This document shows positions 17,346 to 25,332 of a DNA stretch of 64,000 nt, in pieces; positions within the stretch are counted from its first letter, which is position 1; each line of letters starts with the position of its first letter. Below the pieces are notes generated by a model that saw only the letters and a list, made by a program, of their open reading frames with translations, was not told where the DNA came from and searched no databases. Position numbers and translations under genes: made by a program. This DNA is from Aequorivita echinoideorum (GTDB lineage: Bacteria > Bacteroidota > Bacteroidia > Flavobacteriales > Flavobacteriaceae): NCBI RefSeq assembly GCF_018476645.1, contig NZ_JAHCTB010000006.1, forward strand, positions 82,906 through 146,905, written 5' to 3'.

Positions 17346-18470
17346 ATGCGAAATATGAAAGTAAAAAACGTAATTACGCTTTTGGATGAATTTGCACCAC
17401 TAAGTTACTCCGAGGATTTTGATAACACCGGATTGCTTGTTGGTGATGAAAATGCGAAAGTATCTGGCATTTTGGTGACACTCGACACGTTGGAAACTAT
17501 TGTGGACGAAGCAATTGATAAAAAATGCAATCTCATTGTAAGTTTTCACCCCATTATTTTTTCTGGGTTGAAAAAAATTACGGGCAGCGATTATGTGCAG
17601 CGTGTCGTGAAAAAAGCAATAAAAAATGACATTAATATTTTTGCCGTACACACCGCGCTGGACAATGCTTGGAATGGTGTAAATGCAATGATTTGCGAAA
17701 AACTTGGATTAAAAAATAGAAGCGTGTTGATTCCGCAAAAAAATACCATTAAAAAGCTAGTGACTTTTGTACCCATAAAAAATGCCGAAGAACTTCGCGA
17801 ATCGCTTTTTAAGGCCGGAGCGGGTAGCATTGGCAACTACGATAACTGCAGTTTCAGTATTGAAGGAAAGGGCAGTTTCCGCGGAAATGAAAATTCGAAT
17901 CCAGTGTTGGGCAATAGGGGCGAATTACATTTTGAGGACGAAATCCAGATTGGGGTTACCTTTGGAAAACATCTTCAAAATAAAATTTTACAAGCCCTTT
18001 TTGAAAACCATCCTTATGAAGAGGTAGCTTATGAAATTACAACGTTGGAAAATGAGAACCAACATATAGGAATGGGAATGATGGGAGAATTTGAAGGTGG
18101 GATGGATGAAATTAAATTTTTAAAATATCTGAAAGATGCAATGCAGACAGATTGCGTGCGGCATTCAAAAATGCTTCAGAAAAAAATAAAAAAAGTAGCA
18201 GTGCTGGGCGGCAGTGGAAGCTTTGCTATAGAAGCAGCCAAACGTGCAGGCGCAGATGCCTTTGTATCAGCAGATTTCAAGTACCATGATTTCTTTAAGG
18301 CTGAAAATACAATTCTTTTTGCAGATATTGGCCATTATGAAAGTGAGCAGTTCACAAAAGAGCTTTTACATTCTTTCCTTAAGAAAAAAATCACTAATTT
18401 TGCACCCTCCTTGTCAGCAGGCAAGGTACTTGTATCACAAATAAATACCAATCCTATTAGCTATTTATAA
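17346..18470 (+). CDS. Nif3-like dinuclear metal centre protein
   Basis: Conserved protein of 374 residues in the Nif3/YbgI (GTP cyclohydrolase I type 2-like) family. The metal ligands typical of the family are visible: SFHPIIFSGLKKI and HTALDNAWNGVN in the N-terminal half, and ADIGHYESEQ near the end. The middle part (about 130-240) is the PII-like insertion domain found in the long form of the family. Biochemical function is not settled; a role in iron or one-carbon metabolism has been suggested for relatives. It is followed 3 bases later by the coiled-coil zinc-ribbon-like gene, a pairing conserved in Bacteroidota. Start could also be the ATG three codons in. Confidence 0.9.
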   Translation: MRNMKVKNVITLLDEFAPLSYSEDFDNTGLLVGDENAKVSGILVTLDTLETIVDEAIDKKCNLIVSFHPIIFSGLKKITGSDYVQRVVKKAIKNDINIFAVHTALDNAWNGVNAMICEKLGLKNRSVLIPQKNTIKKLVTFVPIKNAEELRESLFKAGAGSIGNYDNCSFSIEGKGSFRGNENSNPVLGNRGELHFEDEIQIGVTFGKHLQNKILQALFENHPYEEVAYEITTLENENQHIGMGMMGEFEGGMDEIKFLKYLKDAMQTDCVRHSKMLQKKIKKVAVLGGSGSFAIEAAKRAGADAFVSADFKYHDFFKAENTILFADIGHYESEQFTKELLHSFLKKKITNFAPSLSAGKVLVSQINTNPISYL

Positions 18471-18473
18471 TTT

Positions 18474-19256
18474 ATGGCAACAAAAACCGAAGTTACTGTT
18501 GAAGAGAAGTTAAGAGCCTTGTATGATCTGCAACTTATTGATTCCAGAATTGATGAGATAAGAAGCGTGCGCGGTGAGCTTCCACTAGAAGTTGAAGATT
18601 TGGAAGACGAAGTGGCCGGCATGGGCACACGCCTTGAAAAATTGCAGGCGGACCTTGAAGTAATTGAAGACCAAATTAAGGAGAAGAAAAACAATATTGA
18701 AGAATCCAAAAGCTTAATCAAGAAATACGCCGCCCAACAGGATAATGTACGTAACAACCGTGAGTACAATTCGTTGAGCAAGGAGGTTGAATTCCAGGAA
18801 TTGGAAATTCAACTTTCAGAAAAGAACATAAAGGAATACCGTGCACAAATTGAGCAAAAGAATCAGGTTATCGAGGATACTAAATCGAGATTTGAGGAGC
18901 GAAAAGAACATTTAAAGCACAAACAGTCTGAGCTCAATGAAATCTTAAAGGAAACGGAAAAAGAGGAAAAAGCCTTGATGAAAGAATCTACCGATTTCGA
19001 AACCAAAATTGAACCACGCCTCATCAATGCATATAAAAGGATTCGTAGCAATGTAAAAAATGGTCTTGCTGTAGTTGCCGTAGAACGCGGTGCGTCAGGA
19101 GGTTCTTTTTTTACAATTCCACCGCAGGTTCAGATGGAAATTGCGGGGCGCAAAAAAATTATTACCGATGAACATAGTGGGAGAATTTTGGTAGATCCAG
19201 ATTTGGCAAACGAGGAACGTGAGAAAATGCAAGAAATGTTCAAGAAATTGAAATAA
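18474..19256 (+). CDS. Coiled-coil protein with a degenerate C4 zinc ribbon
   Basis: Cytosolic 260-residue protein. Residues about 10-180 form a long antiparallel coiled coil (runs such as LEVIEDQIKEKKNNIEESK). The C-terminal domain aligns by pattern with the C4-type zinc ribbon of the family, where two C-x2-C knuckles are expected. Here the first is GASGGS and the second DEHSG, so all four metal-binding cysteines are gone, while the flanking GGSFF..IPP and GRILVDP are kept. The fold may persist without zinc. Pairing with the Nif3-like gene 3 bases upstream suggests a shared process. Function unknown; a terminator follows. Confidence 0.85.
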   Translation: MATKTEVTVEEKLRALYDLQLIDSRIDEIRSVRGELPLEVEDLEDEVAGMGTRLEKLQADLEVIEDQIKEKKNNIEESKSLIKKYAAQQDNVRNNREYNSLSKEVEFQELEIQLSEKNIKEYRAQIEQKNQVIEDTKSRFEERKEHLKHKQSELNEILKETEKEEKALMKESTDFETKIEPRLINAYKRIRSNVKNGLAVVAVERGASGGSFFTIPPQVQMEIAGRKKIITDEHSGRILVDPDLANEEREKMQEMFKKLK

Positions 19257-19277
19257 TATAAAACATTCAATTATAAC

Positions 19278-19309
19278 AAAGCCTTCACAAAACGTGGAGG
19301 CTTTTTTTG
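19278..19309 (+). terminator. Terminator after the Nif3/zinc-ribbon pair
   Basis: Arms aaagccttcac (19278-19288) and gtggaggcttt (19294-19304) with one G-T pair and a 5-base loop, followed by a run of T to 19308. Confidence 0.85.
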
Positions 19310-19376
19310 TATTTTGATGCAAGGTTTTTATATAAATCTGGACTCACTACTAAATCATTATTTTTAAATATTTAAG

Positions 19377-20036
19377 ATGAAAAAATATATAATATTACCA
19401 CTCTTGGCTTTAACTTTAGCGCTATCCCAGGCTTGTAAGCCATCCAATGAAAAAAACAGAACAGAGGAAGCTCTGGCACAACAACAGCTAACCCCAGTTC
19501 AAACCGAAATGCAGAACGGCTTGAAACGTGCGTATTTTGCCAGTGGGTGTTTCTGGTGCGTAGAGGCGGTATACGAAAGCGTTAAAGGTGTAAAAGAAGC
19601 AATTTCTGGCTATAGCGGTGGCAAAATGAAAAATCCAACCTACGAAAATCACGGGGATAATGCAGAATCTGTGGAGGTAATTTATGATCCAGAACTAGTT
19701 TCGTTTAGCCAATTAGTTGATGTTTATTTTGGCTCGCAAAATGTGACCCAAGTGAATGGACAGGGACCCGATCGCGGAGAATCGTACCGATCAATTATTT
19801 TTTATCAGAATCTTGAAGAAAAGAAAATTATAGATGAAAAAATTGCGGCGCTGAATGAGACGTTAGGTAATGAAAAGGTAGCCGCGCAGGTAATGCCCTT
19901 TCAAAAATTTTGGGATGCAGAAAATTACCATCAAGACTATGAGAAAAACCATCCTGAAAATCCGTACATTCAAAACGTATCAATACCCAGAATTGAACGT
20001 TTCAAGAAAAAATTTCCAGAGCTTCTAAAGGAATAG
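19377..20036 (+). CDS. msrA: Peptide methionine sulfoxide reductase MsrA, lipoprotein form
   Basis: Repairs methionine-S-sulfoxide in proteins. This copy is exported: MKKYIILPLLALTLALSQAC is a lipoprotein signal with lipid-anchored Cys20, so it acts in the envelope. Catalytic Cys58 is in ASGCFWCVEAVYE. GYSGGKMKNPTYE and the glutamate/tyrosine motifs of the active site follow, and the AENYHQDYEKNHPENPY block is near the end. Length 219 includes the about 45-residue export region. It is a single gene with a terminator upstream; an oxidative-stress role for surface proteins is likely. Confidence 0.95.
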   Translation: MKKYIILPLLALTLALSQACKPSNEKNRTEEALAQQQLTPVQTEMQNGLKRAYFASGCFWCVEAVYESVKGVKEAISGYSGGKMKNPTYENHGDNAESVEVIYDPELVSFSQLVDVYFGSQNVTQVNGQGPDRGESYRSIIFYQNLEEKKIIDEKIAALNETLGNEKVAAQVMPFQKFWDAENYHQDYEKNHPENPYIQNVSIPRIERFKKKFPELLKE

Positions 20037-20149
20037 TCTTTTAGAATAGGTTATATATAAAGTTACGGGTGCCTTTTGTTTAGCTCAATTGAAACGTTCC
20101 GTAACGCATTTGGTTTTTTATTGATAAGTTCGTTAAACAACGGTTAAAA

Positions 20150-20161
20150 ACCATCGATGGT
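20150..20161. promoter_or_regulatory. 12-bp perfect palindrome upstream of two small stress-type genes
   Basis: accatcgatggt is perfectly symmetric and lies 60 bases before the 52-residue membrane protein gene. It could be a dimeric regulator site. No matching regulator is visible in the window. Confidence 0.3.
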
Positions 20162-20220
20162 GGTTAGAATTATTGTAGTTTTAAAATAACTAATTCAAAA
20201 AAACTTTAAATCTTAACATT

Positions 20221-20379
20221 ATGGGAGACATTATTTGGTTAATCGTAGTAATCCTGATTATCGGATGGTTGGTTGGTTTTTTCGGTTTCGGAGAAGCCGT
20301 TGGGAGCCTAATCCACATCCTACTTGTTCTGGCAATTATTGGTATTCTTTACCGATTGGCAACTGGACGCAGACCCTAA
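20221..20379 (+). CDS. Small two-helix membrane protein (lmo0937 type)
   Basis: A 52-residue open frame starting with ATG at 20221 and ending TAA 20377-20379. It encodes two hydrophobic segments (IIWLIVVILIIGWLVGFFGF and SLIHILLVLAIIGILYRL) and a short basic tail (ATGRRP). Tiny proteins with this pattern are grouped as the lmo0937 family membrane proteins, widespread in Bacteroidota and Firmicutes and often found beside stress genes. Function is unknown. The small lipoprotein gene follows 39 bases later, before a shared terminator, which suggests one transcript. Confidence 0.8.
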   Translation: MGDIIWLIVVILIIGWLVGFFGFGEAVGSLIHILLVLAIIGILYRLATGRRP

Positions 20380-20418
20380 TTTAAATTCAAACTAATATCA
20401 ACTTAAAAATTATCAAAA

Positions 20419-20550
20419 ATGAAAAAAGTATTTTTAATATTATTCGCTGCCGGATTAATGGCAACAAGTTTCACTAGCTGCAGGGAAAATAAAACAGTAG
20501 GTGATGAAATTGAAGATGTTGCAGATGATGTAGAAGATGCTGTAGATTAA
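20419..20550 (+). CDS. Very small acidic lipoprotein
   Basis: A 43-residue frame: MKKVFLILFAAGLMATSFTSC is a lipoprotein signal with lipobox FTSC. The mature part is only about 22 residues, highly acidic and regular (two E-D-V-A/E-D-D-V type repeats), likely one amphipathic helix. Too short for a family call. It shares a terminator with the small membrane protein upstream, and such pairs resemble osmotic or envelope-stress genes (inference from type, not shown). Confidence 0.75.
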   Translation: MKKVFLILFAAGLMATSFTSCRENKTVGDEIEDVADDVEDAVD

Positions 20551-20572
20551 TCTTCAACTTTAATCATTAAAT

Positions 20573-20606
20573 AAAAGCTCTTTCAAATTTTTTCGAAAGA
20601 GCTTTT
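20573..20606. terminator. Bidirectional terminator between convergent genes
   Basis: Perfect 12-bp arms aaaagctctttc (20573-20584) and gaaagagctttt (20595-20606) with a 10-base loop. Ends rich in A on one side and T on the other serve the small lipoprotein gene (+) and the acetyltransferase gene (-). Confidence 0.85.
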
Positions 20607-20612
20607 ATAATT

Positions 20613-20891
20613 TTAGTATCCATCCGCTACAATTTCTTTCCATTCTGGATTCCTTTTGATATATGATTTTATAAAGGGACAGAGAGGCTTGACTTTTAAA
20701 TTTTTATCACTGAGATTTTGAAGCACTTCTTCAGTCATTTTTGATGCGATCCCCTGGCCTTGCAGCTCATCCGGCACCTCCGTATGCGTTAGGGAAATTA
20801 CATTGTTATCGATTTTATACTCTACAATTGCATTGTTATCTTCAATTTTATACTCAAATCGATTTTTCTGTTTATTGTCTATTAGTTCCAT
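20613..20891 (-). CDS. Small GNAT-type acetyltransferase (YjdJ-like)
   Basis: A 92-residue minimal GCN5-related acetyltransferase. The acetyl-CoA binding stretch is visible: HTEVPDELQGQGIASKMTEEVL, a version of the Q/R-x-x-G-x-G/A loop, and the ending CPFIKSYIKRNPEW is characteristic of the short YjdJ/NATD1-like group. Substrate unknown. I chose ATG 20889-20891 (MELIDNKQKN). The longer frame adds 32 residues that overlap the promoter of the divergent lipoprotein gene. Confidence 0.88.
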   Translation of the reverse strand: MELIDNKQKNRFEYKIEDNNAIVEYKIDNNVISLTHTEVPDELQGQGIASKMTEEVLQNLSDKNLKVKPLCPFIKSYIKRNPEWKEIVADGY

Positions 20892-20959
20892 TTCTATTTT
20901 TTTATTTAAAATTAATAAAGAATAAACTATTTGGCTACATTTATCAAAATTTCCTAAAA

Positions 20960-21652
20960 ATGAAAAACATTCTACTTTTGGCAGCATTCTCTATTTGTTT
21001 TTATGCCTGCAATGATGGTAAAAAAGATTCGCTGGAAACTCCAAGCGACAAAATAAAAGCTGTTGACAGCACGCTAACTACCGCGCAATGGATTGCCAAT
21101 GCCAATGGTTATGAAAAATGGAAAGATATTTCAGAAATAAAATTTACTTTCAACGTAGATAGAGGCGAAAAGCATTACGAGCGTTCGTGGATGTGGAAAC
21201 CTATTGCTGGAGAAGTTATGATGGTAAATGAAAATGATACCGTCAACTACAATCGTAATAAAGTTATGGACAGCATCATTGTAAAATCAGACGGCGCATT
21301 CATTAATGATAAATATTGGCTATTGGCTCCTTTTCAAATAGCGTGGGATGAGGGTACTTCTTTTTCAGAAAAAAAGGATGTTACAGCACCTATAAGTGGT
21401 GAAAAAATGAATCAACTAACAGTGGTTTATGGAAACGAAGGTGGCTATACCCCTGGCGATGCCTACGATTTTTTCTATGATGAAAATTATATGATAAAAG
21501 AATGGATTTATCGTGAAGGTAATTCTGAAAAACCCTCAATGGCAACAACTTGGGAAGATTACAAAAATTTTAATGGAATTGAGATAGCTACGATGCACAA
21601 AGATAGCACGGGCGCATTCAAACTTTATTTTACAAATATTTCAGTAAAATAG
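20960..21652 (+). CDS. Lipoprotein of unknown function, LolA-like/DUF6503-like
   Basis: A 230-residue lipoprotein. The signal MKNILLLAAFSICFYAC ends in lipid-anchored Cys17. The mature part is beta-rich with regular aromatic residues (WIANANGYEKWKDISEIKFTF). This resembles the opening helix and first strand of LolA-like domains, such as DUF6503, where a helix with W-x-x-I/L precedes a curved sheet. The family call is tentative. Start at ATG 20960, since upstream extension runs through the acetyltransferase gene on the other strand. It converges on the haloperoxidase gene, 4 bases apart. Confidence 0.75.
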   Translation: MKNILLLAAFSICFYACNDGKKDSLETPSDKIKAVDSTLTTAQWIANANGYEKWKDISEIKFTFNVDRGEKHYERSWMWKPIAGEVMMVNENDTVNYNRNKVMDSIIVKSDGAFINDKYWLLAPFQIAWDEGTSFSEKKDVTAPISGEKMNQLTVVYGNEGGYTPGDAYDFFYDENYMIKEWIYREGNSEKPSMATTWEDYKNFNGIEIATMHKDSTGAFKLYFTNISVK

Positions 21653-21656
21653 AATT

Positions 21657-23810
21657 TTATTTTTTGATCATTTTCGCCGTCCAGATTTTTCCTCTGCCTG
21701 CAAATAAATCGACGAAATAAATTCCTTCAACAAGTTGGGATACATCTAAAGTCATACTACTATTTGCATTAAAATCGGCATTCTTTTTTAAGATTAATCT
21801 ACCACTTACATCAAAGATCGAAAGCGTTAGGGGTTCCTTTGCACGATAAAGTATGGTCACTTCATCCCCAGCAGGATTTGGGAATAGAATTCCTTCTTCG
21901 GCTATTTTACCGCTAAAGTAGTTTTCAGCGAATTCAAAAGCTTCAATCCCCACTTCATTTCCAATTTTTCTTCCTGGAATATCATCAATGGGAGGATGGA
22001 TTCCGCCCCAGATTCGGGAAAGACTGCACTGATCTGAAGCATCAAAATAAGTAGCCCATTGCAATTGAAAATCCTGGGTGGGTCCTTCTTCAAAAACCAA
22101 AAATTCATTTTTCGATATATCAAAAACTCCCATTCCGCCAGGAAAATATTCAGTTCCAGTTAACATGGTCAGTACTTGCGCCGCCGCACGTGAAAATGTG
22201 GAATGGCCAGAAATATAGCCCGCGAACGGCGGCGTAACAAAGGATGGACGCTGGTACGGCCACCACTCTTCTGCCAATATCCATCCCACACCCGCTTCAT
22301 CAATCAATGGATCCACTATATAATCTGGGCCGCGCCACGTAAATAGTTTCATTTTACCCACATTTTCATTGAAGGCACCTGCCAAAGAATCTCCAGATTT
22401 TACGACTTCAACCCGACCGGGTATCAACGGAAGTCCGCGCGGATTATAACTAATCTCGTTGGGATCGCTGGATTGCCCGCGGTCGCCCATATACCGGATG
22501 GCACTAATGGGCCGAACAAAATCATAAAATCCTTTTATTCCCCAAGCTGTTATAGCTATATCGTGCATCGTCCCGCCCAAGATAAAATATCCCTTTACAT
22601 CCCATTCCAAATCTGAAACAATCGGTCCCTTTCCTTTGATTTTTTTGATTGTTTGCGGATGGTCATTTACATAATTCAAAATGGCAAACCAATGTCCAGG
22701 CGGTGTTTCGCTATCGGGCCCATCTGCCCAAAATTCAGCAAGGGCACGAGTATAATCACCGCGATGCACAATCTGCGGTTCGTAGGCTTCTCCAGTAACT
22801 GGATTCAAATTTCGGCCCCTGCTTGGATCACCACCGTTTTCCAAATCATAGAAATGTTTATACTGCTCAAAGGTCTCAGGAAATTGGGACATTGGCAGAT
22901 TCCCTAAACTTTTTGGAGAAATATCCATCAACACCCCATCAGACGGATCGTGATGTGCTCCCCAAGCCGCCACTAGCGAGAAGTTCCATTTATAAAAATC
23001 ATCAATTCCCATTCCCTCTTCTATAAAGCTTGGGGGTCCGGGATCATGGTATACCCAAAAGTCATATCCGGGAACCTGTTGTACGGTCTTGTCTTCTTCG
23101 GTAAGCGAAAATGGGGAAACCCTTCCCCACTCTGGACTTAAAAATGGAGGTTGCCCGCCTGGAATGGTGTGCCCGCTTTGATCCACATAAGCTTCAATTT
23201 TAAGGGGCTGCCAGTGGTTTGGATCTGTCATCGTAACATTTCCCGAAAGATCCAAATTCAACGGTTCATTCTTGGGTTCGTAAAATTGATTCACGTATCC
23301 ATTTTCCTCATTGGAACCATCCTGCAAACCATATTCAATCATTTTCAAAGCCATATAATTACCGAGCGCCGCTGGGTTTCCATTGTTATAATTGGTATCC
23401 GAATAATTTTTGTCATACCCCAACGTATCCATCAGATTATCAATGGAATTCATAATAATTGATTTTTCTGGGGAATTGGCAAACCTATGCTGAATCAATC
23501 TATAAACCGCATAACTAATAGCTATGTTCTGCGCTTCGGACTTGGGTATTTCGGTAGTAAAACCATCAAAAGCACAATTAAAACCGTGGATATTCTTTCC
23601 TAAAAAATACGTTTCCGCACGATCGTCAAAGACAGCCCACATATCATACATAACCACAGAGGTATGAAATAAATTTCTGGCGTGCACGGTGGGCCGCGCG
23701 TAATCATTCCTTATCCCATTAAGCACTTCCTCATTCCACGCACGTGCTATGGATTGCGAAAAACATAAACTTACGTTGAATAAGAAAATCAAAAGTAAGA
23801 ATCTACGCAT
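21657..23810 (-). CDS. Exported vanadium-dependent haloperoxidase-like protein with T9SS sorting domain
   Basis: A 717-residue protein of the PAP2/vanadium haloperoxidase superfamily. It has a signal peptide (RRFLLLIFLFNVSLCFSQS). The vanadate/phosphate pocket residues are RPISAIRY near 433, SGHSTFSRAA near 533 and SRIWGGIHPPIDD near 600, the three-part pattern of these enzymes. The last about 75 residues (FPNPAGDEVTILY to the end) are a type A T9SS C-terminal sorting domain, so the protein is exported to the surface. Relatives are annotated haloperoxidases or phosphatases; without the selectivity residues known, haloperoxidation is plausible but not proven. Monocistronic, facing the lipoprotein gene. 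Confidence 0.9.
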   Translation of the reverse strand: MRRFLLLIFLFNVSLCFSQSIARAWNEEVLNGIRNDYARPTVHARNLFHTSVVMYDMWAVFDDRAETYFLGKNIHGFNCAFDGFTTEIPKSEAQNIAISYAVYRLIQHRFANSPEKSIIMNSIDNLMDTLGYDKNYSDTNYNNGNPAALGNYMALKMIEYGLQDGSNEENGYVNQFYEPKNEPLNLDLSGNVTMTDPNHWQPLKIEAYVDQSGHTIPGGQPPFLSPEWGRVSPFSLTEEDKTVQQVPGYDFWVYHDPGPPSFIEEGMGIDDFYKWNFSLVAAWGAHHDPSDGVLMDISPKSLGNLPMSQFPETFEQYKHFYDLENGGDPSRGRNLNPVTGEAYEPQIVHRGDYTRALAEFWADGPDSETPPGHWFAILNYVNDHPQTIKKIKGKGPIVSDLEWDVKGYFILGGTMHDIAITAWGIKGFYDFVRPISAIRYMGDRGQSSDPNEISYNPRGLPLIPGRVEVVKSGDSLAGAFNENVGKMKLFTWRGPDYIVDPLIDEAGVGWILAEEWWPYQRPSFVTPPFAGYISGHSTFSRAAAQVLTMLTGTEYFPGGMGVFDISKNEFLVFEEGPTQDFQLQWATYFDASDQCSLSRIWGGIHPPIDDIPGRKIGNEVGIEAFEFAENYFSGKIAEEGILFPNPAGDEVTILYRAKEPLTLSIFDVSGRLILKKNADFNANSSMTLDVSQLVEGIYFVDLFAGRGKIWTAKMIKK

Positions 23811-23934
23811 ATTTTTGGAAATTTAGGAAACGCAACTAATTGAAAGCCTACTAAAGGGAATCGAAAATATGAATTTTTTTTGACTTCCATTTTAATGAAT
23901 TTTCAGGAGTGCGAATTAAACAAATTATAATTCC

Positions 23935-23942
23935 TATTTTTG
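23935..23942 (+). promoter_or_regulatory. Candidate -7 box (TATTTTTG) for the kynurenine cluster
   Basis: A perfect TAnnTTTG box 28 bases before ATG 23971. A start at the upstream in-frame TTG (23950) would leave almost no leader, which favours the ATG. No clear TTTG at the -33 position. Confidence 0.35.
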
Positions 23943-23970
23943 TTAAAAGTTGAAAAATTTACCTCCTAAA

Positions 23971-25242
23971 ATGTTTCAAAATACTTTAGAATATGCCAAA
24001 AAACTAGATGCTGAAGATTCTTTGGCATCCTTCAGAAACAAATTCCATTTGCCAAAAAACGAAAATGGCGAAGAACTTATTTACCTCTGCGGAAATTCCC
24101 TCGGGCTGCAACCCAAAATCACTTCAGAATATATAGCCGAAGTACTGAAAGATTGGTCACATTTTGGTGTTGAAGGGCATACGGAAGCAAAACATGCCTG
24201 GCTTCCCTATCACGAATTTTTGACCTCAACCATGAGCAAAATCGTGGGCGCAAAACCCTCAGAAGTTGTCGTGATGAACACATTGACCACCAATCTTCAT
24301 TTAATGATGGTTTCGTTTTACCAGCCTACCAAAACAAAATATAAAATTGTGGTGGAAAGCGATGCATTTCCAAGTGATAAATATGCCGTCGAGAGCCAAT
24401 TGAAGTTTCACGGAATTGATCCAAAAGACGGATTAATTCAATGGAAACCCAGAAAGGGTGAAGAACTTTGCCGTTTTGAGGATTTGGAGGAAATTATGAA
24501 AAACCAAGGAAACGAAATCGCTTTGCTGATGATTGGAAGCACCAATTATTATACTGGGCAATCTTTTCCTCTGAAAAAAATAACCGAATTAGGCCATAAA
24601 CACAATTGCAGGGTAGGTTTCGATTTGGCACACGGTGCGGGTAACATTCAACCTAATTTACACGAAACCGGCGCCGATTTTGCCGTTTGGTGCACCTATA
24701 AATATTTAAACAGTGGTCCGGGAAGTCTTGGAGGATGTTTTGTTCACGAACGCCACGCTAATAATGAAAATCTCAACCGATTTGCTGGCTGGTGGGGCCA
24801 TAATAAAAAAACGCGTTTCAATATGCGCCATGAATTTGATGCCTTGCCCGGTGCCGAAGGTTGGCAATTAAGCAATCCGCCAATTTTATCAATGGCAGCC
24901 ATTCGAGCATCTTTGGACACGTTTGCGGAAGCGGGTTTTGAAAACCTTCGGAAAAAATCTGAAAAACTTACCGGATTTTTAGAGTTTTTATTGGATGAAA
25001 TGAAAAACGATTCAATCAACGTTATCACACCCAGAAATCCAGAAGAACGTGGCTGCCAACTTTCAATTCAGGTGAAAAATGCCGATAAAAATCTGCACAC
25101 CAAACTCACCGAAGCGGGCGTAATAAGTGATTGGCGCGAGCCGGATGTAATCCGAGTCGCCCCCGCCCCGCTCTATAATAGTTTTGAGGATGTGTTCCGG
25201 TTTTCGGAAAAATTAAAGGATGTTTTAAAAAACTTGACTTAG
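23971..25242 (+). CDS. kynU: Kynureninase
   Basis: PLP enzyme that splits kynurenine or 3-hydroxykynurenine to (3-hydroxy)anthranilate and alanine. The 423-residue protein shows YLCGNSLGLQPK at the N-terminus, DLAHGAGNIQPNLHE (cofactor-binding Asp), the Schiff-base lysine in WCTYKYLNSGPGSLGG, and the substrate-site GWWGHN. All are family hallmarks and the length is normal. ATG 23971 was chosen over TTG 23950. It opens a plus-strand run of kynurenine-pathway genes up to about 31.4 kb. Tryptophan or kynurenine dioxygenase genes are not in the window. Confidence 0.96.
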   Translation: MFQNTLEYAKKLDAEDSLASFRNKFHLPKNENGEELIYLCGNSLGLQPKITSEYIAEVLKDWSHFGVEGHTEAKHAWLPYHEFLTSTMSKIVGAKPSEVVVMNTLTTNLHLMMVSFYQPTKTKYKIVVESDAFPSDKYAVESQLKFHGIDPKDGLIQWKPRKGEELCRFEDLEEIMKNQGNEIALLMIGSTNYYTGQSFPLKKITELGHKHNCRVGFDLAHGAGNIQPNLHETGADFAVWCTYKYLNSGPGSLGGCFVHERHANNENLNRFAGWWGHNKKTRFNMRHEFDALPGAEGWQLSNPPILSMAAIRASLDTFAEAGFENLRKKSEKLTGFLEFLLDEMKNDSINVITPRNPEERGCQLSIQVKNADKNLHTKLTEAGVISDWREPDVIRVAPAPLYNSFEDVFRFSEKLKDVLKNLT

Positions 25243-25250
25243 GACTTTTC

Positions 25251-25310
25251 GACGTAGGACTTAAGACAAAAACTCAATAAAACTTGTCTTATATCTTAAG
25301 TCCTATCGTC
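25251..25310. repeat. Inverted repeat between kynureninase and monooxygenase genes
   Basis: Near-perfect arms: 25251-25266 (gacgtaggacttaaga) and 25294-25310 (tcttaagtcctatcgtc), differing by one extra base. Further partial copies of taggactt and gtcttat lie around (25239-25317). It resembles the short palindromic intergenic elements scattered in flavobacterial genomes. It could form a hairpin in the transcript and partly terminate or protect it. Confidence 0.65.
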
Positions 25311-25332
25311 TTATGTCAAATACAATATAAAT

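Noticed and set aside
20741..20959. N-terminal extension of the lipoprotein at 20960
   Set aside because: It runs antisense through the acetyltransferase gene, and the true lipoprotein signal starts at 20960.
24744..25028. Minus-strand frame inside kynureninase
   Set aside because: Antisense shadow without codon support or start context.
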